From the NCBI GenBank assembly GCA_030039515.1, contig JASHVT010000134.1:1-7817 (forward strand): DNA of 7,817 bases, in the 5' to 3' direction. Below, one piece after another: positions 1 through 5,204 of this stretch. This stretch comes from Nitrososphaerales archaeon (GTDB lineage Archaea; Thermoproteota; Nitrososphaeria; Nitrososphaerales; Gagatemarchaeaceae). The position numbers and the translations under genes are program-made. The notes under the pieces were generated by a model that was given only the letters and a program-made list of their open reading frames with translations, was not told the origin of the DNA and made no database searches. How positions within the stretch are numbered: position 1 is the first letter of the stretch; each line of letters begins with the position of its first letter.

Positions 1-1283
1 CTCACTATCGGCTCCGTCCCGCTCGGCCTCACAAGGACCCAGGAGCGCTCATCGGTCTTGATCTTCATTCCGTCAAGCCTGTCAATCTCTCCCCCCGCCT
101 GTCTCTCCACCGCCTTCATCACAGAGTCGATCTTACTCCCCTCGACCGGGATCTTGGCCTTCGCCTGGTAGTACGTTGGGACTACGAATGAGAGGGCCTT
201 GGAGAACGCCATCCCCTTGGCTGCGAGGCACTCGAGCATGAGCGCGGTCGTCATCCCGCCGTCCCTGACCGCGACGTGCGGCTGATAGATGCAGCCGCCG
301 TTCTCTTCAAATCCGAACACGGCGCCGCGCTCGATTATCGCCCTGGATACGTCCACGCTTCCGACCTTGGTCCTGTAGACCCTCGCGCCATGCCTCTTGG
401 CGACCGCGTCGATCGCCTGACCTGACGCTATGGACGTCACGACCGATCCCTGTGGGTGTTTCTCAAGCACGTAGTCGGCCACGAGGCAGCCGCTCTGGTC
501 GCCCCAAACGACTCTTCCGCTCTCGTCGCAGAATATCGACCTGTCGCCATCGCCGTCGTACGCCACGCCGAAGTCGGCCCCCGTCGACCGGACGGCTGAA
601 GCCAGGTCGCCGAGCGTCTCGGGCGTCGGCTCGGGGCCCCTCCCGGGAAAGGCGCCGTCCACGACTGAATTGATGGTGATCAGCTTGCACCCCAGGGCCT
701 CGACGAGATAGGGAGCTGCGACGCCTTGCGCGCCGTTTCCGACGTCCATCACTACCGTAAACCGCCTGTCCGAGACCAGCTTCACGTTGGTCTTGGATAC
801 TATTCCGTTGATGTAGTTCCTGACCACCGACGGCTCCTGTCTGCACGTCCCAATGGACTTCCAGTCCGCCCTTGCCTGCGAGTTTGAGAAGTATATCTTC
901 TCAATTCGCTGCTCGTCGAGCCTCGGCACCTCAACACCGTCGGGGCCCATCACCTTGAGCCCGTTGTACTGCTTCGGGTTATGAGAGGCCGTGACCATCA
1001 CGCCTCCTCCGAACCCCATCGACTTCACTGCAAACTGCAGCGCCGGCGTCGGCACCAGACCTGCCTCCGCCACGTCCCGCCCGGAGCTCATGAGGCCGGA
1101 AATCGCGGCGTTGGAGAGAGCAGGGCCTGACAGCCTTCCGTCCCTTCCCAGCACTATCTCACCCCTCCCGAAGTAGGTCCCGATCGCCTCCGAGACAGAG
1201 ATCGCAAAGTCCAGGTCGTGGCTGACTCCGGGTACGAATCTCACGCCGTTCGTGCCAAAGAGTCGCTGGTTCGCCGCGACCAT
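1..1283 (-). CDS. glmM: Phosphoglucosamine mutase / phosphomannomutase (alpha-D-phosphohexomutase family), C-terminus cut by window edge
   Basis: A cytosolic enzyme moving phosphate between C1 and C6 of a hexose (glucosamine, mannose or glucose), feeding nucleotide-sugar synthesis for glycans. Reading the minus strand from the ATG at 1283 gives 427 uninterrupted codons running off the window start. All four family signatures are visible: the phosphoserine loop TASHNP (catalytic Ser100), the metal-binding loop DGDGDR (residues 243-248), the sugar-specificity loop EENGG (326-330) and the phosphate-binding loop RPSGTEP (418-424). Family members are about 450 residues long, so only some 25 residues should be missing. 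The EENGG loop and overall shape resemble archaeal GlmM/ManB proteins; substrate preference cannot be settled from sequence, so the symbol is tentative. The ATG is favoured because a TATA-like box sits about 28 nt upstream, implying a leaderless mRNA, and because FGTNGVR, the expected N-terminal motif, begins at residue 9. Confidence 0.95.
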   Translation of the reverse strand, partial: MVAANQRLFGTNGVRFVPGVSHDLDFAISVSEAIGTYFGRGEIVLGRDGRLSGPALSNAAISGLMSSGRDVAEAGLVPTPALQFAVKSMGFGGGVMVTASHNPKQYNGLKVMGPDGVEVPRLDEQRIEKIYFSNSQARADWKSIGTCRQEPSVVRNYINGIVSKTNVKLVSDRRFTVVMDVGNGAQGVAAPYLVEALGCKLITINSVVDGAFPGRGPEPTPETLGDLASAVRSTGADFGVAYDGDGDRSIFCDESGRVVWGDQSGCLVADYVLEKHPQGSVVTSIASGQAIDAVAKRHGARVYRTKVGSVDVSRAIIERGAVFGFEENGGCIYQPHVAVRDGGMTTALMLECLAAKGMAFSKALSFVVPTYYQAKAKIPVEGSKIDSVMKAVERQAGGEIDRLDGMKIKTDERSWVLVRPSGTEPIV

Positions 1284-1306
1284 CGTCTCCGACCCGCCGT
1301 GGCTAC

Positions 1307-1316
1307 GTTAAAAACA
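1307..1316 (-). promoter_or_regulatory. TATA-like promoter box of the phosphosugar mutase gene
   Basis: On the minus strand this reads TGTTTTTAAC. Its centre lies about 28 nt upstream of the ATG at 1283, the usual distance from an archaeal TATA box to the transcription start. The mRNA would therefore begin at or next to the start codon (leaderless). Position and base composition are seen; promoter activity is inferred. Confidence 0.6.
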
Positions 1317-1349
1317 TCTGAGGCGAACCTGCGCGACGGCACCGTCGGC

Positions 1350-1361
1350 AAAAGCTTATGT
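1350..1361 (+). promoter_or_regulatory. TATA-like promoter box of the tRNA-Arg gene
   Basis: AAAAGCTTATGT is an AT-rich island in GC-rich sequence. Its centre is about 27 nt before the first base of the tRNA at 1384. This fits an archaeal box A placing transcription start at or just before tRNA position 1. It lies back to back with the mutase promoter in a 100-bp divergent intergenic region. Confidence 0.5.
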
Positions 1362-1398
1362 CAAAACACGATGGCGCAAGTCTGGGCCCGTAGCGCAG

Positions 1399-1416
1399 TT
1401 CCATGTGGGGCGCATT
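1399..1416 (+). other. tRNA intron 1, in the D-loop (about 17-18 nt)
   Basis: The precursor can fold as an outer helix CCGUA 1388-1392 with UACGG 1416-1420, a central 4-bp helix GCGC 1393-1396 with GCGC 1410-1413, and an inner helix UCC 1400-1402 with GGG 1407-1409 closed by loop AUGU. Bulges are AGU (1397-1399) on the 5' side and AU(U) (1414-1416) on the 3' side. This is a near-standard bulge-helix-bulge for the archaeal splicing endonuclease. Cutting after the second bulge base would remove 1399-1415. Removing 1401-1418 instead would leave the 9-nt D-loop AGTTGGATA. The exact ends are uncertain by 1-3 nt. Confidence 0.7.
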
Positions 1417-1447
1417 ACGGATAGCGCGGCAGCCTTCTAAGCTGTAG

Positions 1448-1465
1448 GGAGCCGGTCTCGCAGAG
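1448..1465 (+). other. tRNA intron 2, in the variable loop (18 nt)
   Basis: The precursor forms a central 4-bp helix CUGU 1442-1445 with GCAG 1460-1463 (one U-G pair) and an inner helix GAG 1449-1451 with CUC 1457-1459, closed by loop CCGGU. AGG bulges occur on both sides (1446-1448 and 1464-1466). Cutting after the second base of each bulge removes exactly 18 nt and restores variable loop AGGUC. The outer helix is poor (only G1441-U1467), so this is a relaxed bulge-helix-bulge of the kind cut by broad-specificity heteromeric archaeal endonucleases. Confidence 0.75.
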
Positions 1466-1507
1466 GTCGTGGGTTCAAATCCCACCGGGCCCGTCCATCC
1501 CTCAGTC

Positions 1508-1519
1508 TAGCTTAAATCG
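1508..1519 (+). promoter_or_regulatory. TATA-like promoter box of the 191-aa membrane protein gene
   Basis: The sequence contains CTTAAAT (1511-1517), the only AT-rich stretch between the tRNA end and the next gene. Its centre is 27 nt before the GTG at 1541. This supports the GTG as start of a leaderless message, transcribed separately from the tRNA. Confidence 0.55.
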
Positions 1520-1540
1520 AGTCGCACGAAGCACGCGCAG

Positions 1541-2116
1541 GTGCTACAGCCGCTCCAGATCAGCACAGGTACCATCGCTGCCGACACCTCTATCCTGAGC
1601 TCGATCGCGATAATCTTGGGGGCCTTCTTCGTGGTATATCAGATAAGACAGGACAAGGCGATGCTGGAGGCCTCGGTCAGGCAGGCCGACGCCAACGCAC
1701 AGCAGGTCAAGCTGACCATGCAGCAGGTCAATCAGAACAGCAACCTGGCCACGATCGACCTGGTCATGAGAATCTACGAGGTCGCAAACAGCATGGAGGT
1801 CCAGAGGTCCTATACGACCGTGCTCCGCACCGCTCTGAAGTCCTACGACGACTTCGAAAGGCTCTCGGAGGAGAAGCAACTGGCCTTCTACCAGGTCGCC
1901 TCCCTGTTCGAGTCTCTCGGATTCCTCGTCGAAAAGGGGTATCTCAAGGCCGAGACGATCGACGACATGTTCGCGACGAGGACGGCATGGGAGATGACGG
2001 AGCCGTTCGTATTGGGGACGAGGAAGAAGTTCGCCGCGGAGGACTACTACTACTTCTTTGAGAAGCTGCACAACCGGCTATCCGCGCTGCCTGACCGCCA
2101 GCCCGGCCAAGCATGA
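1541..2116 (+). CDS. Membrane-anchored protein of unknown function (DUF4760-like)
   Basis: A 191-residue protein with a GTG start. Residues about 16-35 form one strongly hydrophobic helix, followed by QIRQDK, so the long C-terminal part is predicted to be cytoplasmic. Residues about 37-70 are rich in Gln, Ala and Asn and look like a coiled coil. Residues 75-185 are helical, with acidic and aromatic patches (LAFYQVASLFESLGFLVEKG and a YYYFFEKL stretch). This pattern of one helix, a coil and a four-helix-like domain with a Phe-Glu-x-Leu-Gly-x-Leu-Val element resembles DUF4760 proteins, whose function is unknown; the family call comes from memory of the pattern. It is transcribed alone, and its stop is 9 bp from the stop of the convergent ABC permease gene. 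No catalytic motif was recognised. The start is supported by the TATA-like box at 1511-1517. Confidence 0.8.
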   Translation: MLQPLQISTGTIAADTSILSSIAIILGAFFVVYQIRQDKAMLEASVRQADANAQQVKLTMQQVNQNSNLATIDLVMRIYEVANSMEVQRSYTTVLRTALKSYDDFERLSEEKQLAFYQVASLFESLGFLVEKGYLKAETIDDMFATRTAWEMTEPFVLGTRKKFAAEDYYYFFEKLHNRLSALPDRQPGQA

Positions 2117-2125
2117 ACGGTCCTC

Positions 2126-3529
2126 TCAGACGAAGCCGCTCTCGGTGAGCCGGGAGACCACCGAGTTCCAGAAACCGCCGCTCACCGCCAGTGAAGCGGA
2201 GACGACCCAAATCGCGAGGCCGCCTATCAGGGCGATGTCTAGCACCCCGGAAGCCGAGGCCGCTATCCCCATCACCGCGACGAGAGGGACCGCGGCAGCC
2301 ATCTGCCTAAGGTTGAACTGCGCGGGCATCAGCATGTCGTCCCCTTTGACCTGGATTGGAGCGGTGAAGGCGGCCCAGCAGACCTCCAGGACGAAGAAGC
2401 CCGGTATCACGACCGCCACCACGACCATGGAGGCCAGGGCTCCAGCATAGCCGAGATACGCGAGGGCGGCGTCCGCGACAGCGAAAGGGGCGAGTATCAG
2501 CATCAACGACAGGACCTTTGCCGCTATGAGGTTCCGGAAGTATGTGGCCGGAGGCAGCGACGTCAGGGAGAGCCAGATCCTCTCGTAGGTGATAGCGGAC
2601 TGCGAGAACGCGAAAGCCAGGAACCCAAGGATGACGTTGGCGATGATCTGCGCTGGAAGAGGAGCAGCGCTGAAGTGCACTGCGCCATATGCGATCAGAA
2701 TGAACGCGACGTATGCCGCGGCGCCGGCGGAGGCGATCGCGGCCACCCACGTGCTCTTCACTCGCTTTGAAACGTAGCGCGCCGTGCCCGCCATGTTGAA
2801 CCTCCCTGCCAGTGACATGTTGCTGAGGTTCATGAAGTAGATAGCGCTGACCGGGCTCTTGCCCACATAGCTGTTCGGCGCCTTGATTTCGGATGAGGAC
2901 GACCTGACCATGCTCTTCACCATGTCCAGTTCCACGTGGGGCAGGTTCCTGAATGCGATGGTCACAGTTGCGGCCGCGAGCACAACTAGAGTAGCGGTCC
3001 CATACACCACGCTGCCGCTGAACGCAGAGCCTGGCGTGAACGGGAACTTGAGGAGCGCCGATGACGTCCAGAGCGCTAGGAGAACCGACGCCGACACTCG
3101 GCCCTTGGTTGTCATCGAGGGGGCGATGGTCCCTAGGGAGGTGAGAGTCAGCGCCAGGGCGACCAGGTCGACCAGCAGTAGGGCGGACGAGAACGCCTGA
3201 GAGAGATATGCGAAGAGGAGCAAAACGGTCACTCCATACGCGATGAACTGGGAAAAGAAGATGGCTATGGACAGGTCGCGAGAGCTCAGAGGCAGCGTGA
3301 ACAGGAAGTCCCTGTCCGACTTCATCACCATCACTCCTCCGGTCGCAAGCGACATCGCGAGGAAGAATGCCACTATCCCGACGATGTAGTAGCTGATTAT
3401 CACCGATATGCCGGTCGGAGGTATAGCGCGCGAAATCACGATCGAGTAGAAGATCATCAGCAGTATGAAGCCGAGGAAGGGCCTGGAGAATCGCGTCCTC
3501 AGCACAAACTTCAGGACCCTAAATAGCAC
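2126..3529 (-). CDS. ABC-2 type permease, large multi-spanning subunit of an exporter
   Basis: A 467-residue, very hydrophobic protein with about 10-12 predicted membrane helices in two groups (roughly residues 18-190 and 255-460), separated by a polar stretch around 200-255. An N-terminal basic segment is followed by helix 1, and a cytoplasmic loop KSDRDFLFTLPLSSRDL (70-86) follows helix 2. The Asp-x-Asp-Phe-Leu-Phe-x-x-Pro pattern of that loop is common in large ABC exporter permeases, where it probably touches the ATPase. The GTG start at 3529 lies inside the end of the ATPase gene (11-bp overlap), so the two are almost certainly co-transcribed and translationally coupled. The pair should form a transporter with two ATPase and two permease chains. 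The substrate (lipid, peptide, drug or ion) cannot be told from sequence. It ends 9 bp from the convergent DUF4760-like gene. Confidence 0.9.
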   Translation of the reverse strand: MLFRVLKFVLRTRFSRPFLGFILLMIFYSIVISRAIPPTGISVIISYYIVGIVAFFLAMSLATGGVMVMKSDRDFLFTLPLSSRDLSIAIFFSQFIAYGVTVLLLFAYLSQAFSSALLLVDLVALALTLTSLGTIAPSMTTKGRVSASVLLALWTSSALLKFPFTPGSAFSGSVVYGTATLVVLAAATVTIAFRNLPHVELDMVKSMVRSSSSEIKAPNSYVGKSPVSAIYFMNLSNMSLAGRFNMAGTARYVSKRVKSTWVAAIASAGAAAYVAFILIAYGAVHFSAAPLPAQIIANVILGFLAFAFSQSAITYERIWLSLTSLPPATYFRNLIAAKVLSLMLILAPFAVADAALAYLGYAGALASMVVVAVVIPGFFVLEVCWAAFTAPIQVKGDDMLMPAQFNLRQMAAAVPLVAVMGIAASASGVLDIALIGGLAIWVVSASLAVSGGFWNSVVSRLTESGFV

Positions 3530-4331
3530 CGGTCATCATCCTGGCCACGATCTTCTCGATCGGTTCATCCGGCGAGCCCATCCTCTTCAGTTCGTCTATC
3601 GCGCCCTTCCAAAGGATCGTGCCCTTGGAGATCATGACGACGCTGTCCGTCAGCCTGCCTGCGATGGACATGATGTGGGTCGAGACCAGGTGAGTTCCCT
3701 GCAACGACTCCAGCATCGCTATCACCTTCTCCTGGGTCGGTATGTCTAGGTAGTTGAGCGGCTCGTCCAACAGGAGGACCTTGGGGGAGTGGACTATCGC
3801 GAGCGCTATCGCGAGCTTCTGGGTGTTCCCTCGGGAGAGCCTCCCTACGTTGGAGCGCTCGTATTCCCTGAGATCGAGCGCGTCGAGGAGATAGTCCACA
3901 CGGTTCTTCAAGTCTCCGACGGCCCTTAGAGACCCGATGTACTCGAGGTTCTCCCTCACGGAAAGCATCCTGTAAGGCAGGGCGTCTTCGGGGAGGTAGC
4001 CCACCTCAGCCTTCGCCGCCCTGCTGTCAGGCGGCGAGCCAAGGATGCTCACCCTTCCGGAGTCAGGCCTCAGCGAGCCGATGAGCAGCTTGAGCGTCGT
4101 CGACTTGCCCGCACCGTTCGGCCCCAGTAGCGCGTATCTTCCGCCCTCGGGGATCGCGAAGCTGAGGTTGCTCAAGGCTGGGACCAAGCCGTAGGACTTG
4201 CTGACGTTCGACAGCTCGATGCATGGGTTCGGCGTGCCCGAGGCGCTTGGGAGACTCTGAGTCAATTGATTGATGTTCCGGCCTGCCCGCGCCCCCTCTT
4301 GAAGTCTCTGAAGCGAGGAGCGCTCTGACAT
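3519..4331 (-). CDS. ABC transporter ATP-binding protein, partner of the 467-aa permease
   Basis: The nucleotide-binding subunit that powers the downstream permease. Of 270 residues, the ATPase core starts near residue 37 (CIELSNVSKSYG). Motifs seen: Walker A GPNGAGKST (70-78), Q-loop region GYLPED (111-116) with Glu where Gln is usual, signature LSRGN (165-169), Walker B VLLLDEP (185-191), D-loop NYLD (193-196) and switch His219. The Glu-type Q-loop is common in BcrA/NatA-like ABC-2 ATPases, so it is not a sign of inactivity. The first 36 residues are a polar, Gln/Arg/Ser-rich extension absent from typical relatives. Either it is real or translation begins further in; no better internal start was found (only a TTG at codon 23). 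The 3' end overlaps the permease start. The ATG at 4331 overlaps, as the palindrome CATG, a possible ATG of the divergent acetyltransferase frame. Confidence 0.93.
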   Translation of the reverse strand: MSERSSLQRLQEGARAGRNINQLTQSLPSASGTPNPCIELSNVSKSYGLVPALSNLSFAIPEGGRYALLGPNGAGKSTTLKLLIGSLRPDSGRVSILGSPPDSRAAKAEVGYLPEDALPYRMLSVRENLEYIGSLRAVGDLKNRVDYLLDALDLREYERSNVGRLSRGNTQKLAIALAIVHSPKVLLLDEPLNYLDIPTQEKVIAMLESLQGTHLVSTHIMSIAGRLTDSVVMISKGTILWKGAIDELKRMGSPDEPIEKIVARMMTGAI

Positions 4332-4366
4332 GCGGGTGGCGTCTGGCGCGCTTCGCGGCGGCTCTC

Positions 4367-4376
4367 CGCTTAACTA
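4367..4376. promoter_or_regulatory. Shared bidirectional TATA-like box between the ABC operon and the acetyltransferase gene
   Basis: CGCTTAACTA contains the palindromic core TTAA and is the only AT-rich stretch in this divergent region. Read rightward, it places a start near 4398-4402, next to the in-frame TTG at 4402. Read leftward, it places one near 4345, about 14 nt before the ATPase ATG at 4331. Use in both directions is inferred. Confidence 0.4.
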
Positions 4377-4401
4377 CCTTGCCAACCCCTCGTGCCATCC
4401 G

Positions 4402-4890
4402 TTGAAAGACCGTACGACTGTCAGGTGGGGGAGGAGGGGCGACGCCAAGGCCTTCCTTGGCCTCCTGAACTCTCTGGCGGAATTCGAGGGGCTGGAGCCA
4501 CCCACCCCGGCGGCTCGCAAGAGGATCCTCGAGGACATTTTCCAGAAGCGGAGGATCCACCTGGTGCTCGCTCTGAGGGGTGGCGAGCCCGTCGGCTACG
4601 CGCTCTTCTTCTATGCCTATTCCTCGTTCCTTGCTCGGCCGACGCTTTACCTTGAAGACATCTTCGTCCTCGAGCAGTCCAGACGGGAGGGCGTGGGCAG
4701 GCGTCTGTTTCTCTGGTGCGTGGATGAAGCAAACAGGAGAGGCTGCGGAAGGATGGAGTGGTCGGTCCTGAACTGGAACGAGGCGGCGATGCGATTCTAC
4801 GATGGCCTTGGCGCGCGCAGGCTCGACGAGTGGTCCGTGTACAGGCTCGACTCCGCAGGCCTGACTGCTCTCAGAGACGGGCGGAGATAA
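4402..4890 (+). CDS. GNAT-family N-acetyltransferase, diamine/spermidine acetyltransferase-like
   Basis: Transfers an acetyl group from acetyl-CoA to an amine. With the TTG start at 4402 it is 162 residues long. Seen: the strand LYLEDIFV (82-89) leading into the acetyl-CoA loop RREGVG (94-99, fitting the R/Q-x-x-G-x-G/A rule), then VLNWN (122-126) and FYDGLGA (132-138), whose Tyr133 is the usual general acid. The combination YLEDIFV, WN-x-x-A and FY-x-x-x-GA closely matches the SSAT/thialysine acetyltransferase branch, so polyamines or similar diamines are plausible substrates; this is inferred. The frame stays open upstream to an ATG at 4330, but those 24 codons do not look like a GNAT N-terminus, contain the TATA-like box and overlap the divergent gene, so TTG 4402 is preferred. 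Its stop is 24 bp from the convergent small membrane protein gene. Confidence 0.88.
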   Translation: MKDRTTVRWGRRGDAKAFLGLLNSLAEFEGLEPPTPAARKRILEDIFQKRRIHLVLALRGGEPVGYALFFYAYSSFLARPTLYLEDIFVLEQSRREGVGRRLFLWCVDEANRRGCGRMEWSVLNWNEAAMRFYDGLGARRLDEWSVYRLDSAGLTALRDGRR

Positions 4891-4914
4891 GGCCCCCGTC
4901 TTGCGAGCCTTGGG

Positions 4915-5127
4915 CTACTTGCCTGGCGCCTGCTGCTTCGGGGCCATGGGCGCTGGCTTCCTCATCCGGGCGTACCAGATGCCCACTATGACGAAGACGA
5001 TGCCCAGTCCTATCCCGCCCAAGCCTATCGTCTTGTGATACTTCTCGATGTAAAAGGACGCCCCCGTTATTATCCCGAGAACTCCGAGGACTGCCAGCCC
5101 GTAACCCGCGGTCTCGTTGCTGTCCAC
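4915..5127 (-). CDS. Small two-helix membrane protein, function unknown
   Basis: A 70-residue protein with a GTG start. Two hydrophobic helices (about residues 8-27 and 34-53) are joined by a short polar loop, EKYHKT. Many Gly residues in helix 2 suggest close packing. The C-terminal tail is short, basic and Pro/Lys-rich (RMRKPAPMAPK), so both ends are predicted to be cytoplasmic by the positive-inside rule. The GTG at 5127 is strongly supported by the TATA-like box 27 nt upstream. It is a single gene, divergent from the second ABC exporter and convergent with the acetyltransferase gene. I do not recognise a family. It could be a small accessory membrane protein, but nothing ties it to either transporter beyond proximity. 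Confidence 0.72.
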   Translation of the reverse strand: MDSNETAGYGLAVLGVLGIITGASFYIEKYHKTIGLGGIGLGIVFVIVGIWYARMRKPAPMAPKQQAPGK

Positions 5128-5147
5128 GCGAGGTCGCTCTCGACTTC

Positions 5148-5157
5148 GGTATTTATC
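5148..5157 (-). promoter_or_regulatory. TATA-like promoter box of the 70-aa membrane protein gene
   Basis: On the minus strand this reads GATAAATACC, the best TATA match in the window. Its centre is about 27 nt before the GTG at 5127, which predicts a leaderless transcript. It supports this small gene being real. Confidence 0.65.
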
Positions 5158-5177
5158 GGTGACGCGCGTTCGCTCAA

Positions 5178-5187
5178 TCCTTAAGCT
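5178..5187 (+). promoter_or_regulatory. TATA-like promoter box of the DrrA/DrrB-like ABC operon
   Basis: The sequence contains CTTAAG (5180-5185). Its centre is 22 nt before TTG 5205 and 31 nt before TTG 5214, both in frame. A start about 26 nt downstream would fall near 5209, which slightly favours TTG 5214 as the translated start. Confidence 0.5.
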
Positions 5188-5204
5188 CCCTGTCCGGCCG
5201 AGCC

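Larger units (their letters stand above)
1384..1493 (+). tRNA. tRNA-Arg(UCU) interrupted by two non-canonical introns (D-loop and variable loop)
   Basis: The arms can be assigned by eye. The acceptor GGGCCCG (1384-1390) pairs with CGGGCCC (1486-1492), and G1493 is the discriminator. The D-stem is GCGC 1393-1396 with GCGC 1424-1427. The anticodon stem is GCAGC 1429-1433 with GCTGT 1441-1445 (one G-U pair), and loop CTTCTAA places anticodon UCU at 1436-1438. The T-arm is GTGGG-TTCAAAT-CCCAC, 1469-1485. The D-loop (1397-1423) and variable region (1446-1468) are each about 18 nt too long. Removing about 1399/1401-1415/1418 and 1448-1465 leaves a normal tRNA of 74-75 nt with variable loop AGGTC. 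There is no intron at the canonical 37/38 site, and CCA is not encoded directly after G73. UCU reads AGA and, by wobble, AGG, which is heavily used by the neighbouring genes. The isotype rests on the anticodon; splicing is inferred from structure. Confidence 0.88.

Noticed and set aside
463..846. Open frame of 127 codons inside the mutase gene, same strand but shifted frame
   Set aside because: It overlaps the mutase frame carrying all catalytic motifs, and its composition (Arg/Gly-rich) is typical of out-of-frame reading in GC-rich DNA.
1495..1497. CCA near the tRNA 3' end as an encoded CCA tail
   Set aside because: A T at 1494 separates it from discriminator G1493, so the tail is not encoded in the right place; it is a coincidence.
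1544..2071. Minus-strand open frame of 175 codons opposite the DUF4760-like gene
   Set aside because: Its Leu/Arg/Asp-rich, low-complexity translation has no promoter or recognisable fold, and the plus-strand gene has both a promoter and a sensible membrane topology.
4000..4020. Glu instead of Gln in the Q-loop of the first ABC ATPase (residue 115) as a sign of a dead enzyme
   Set aside because: The GYLPE form is common in BcrA/NatA-like ABC-2 ATPases, and all other catalytic motifs are intact.
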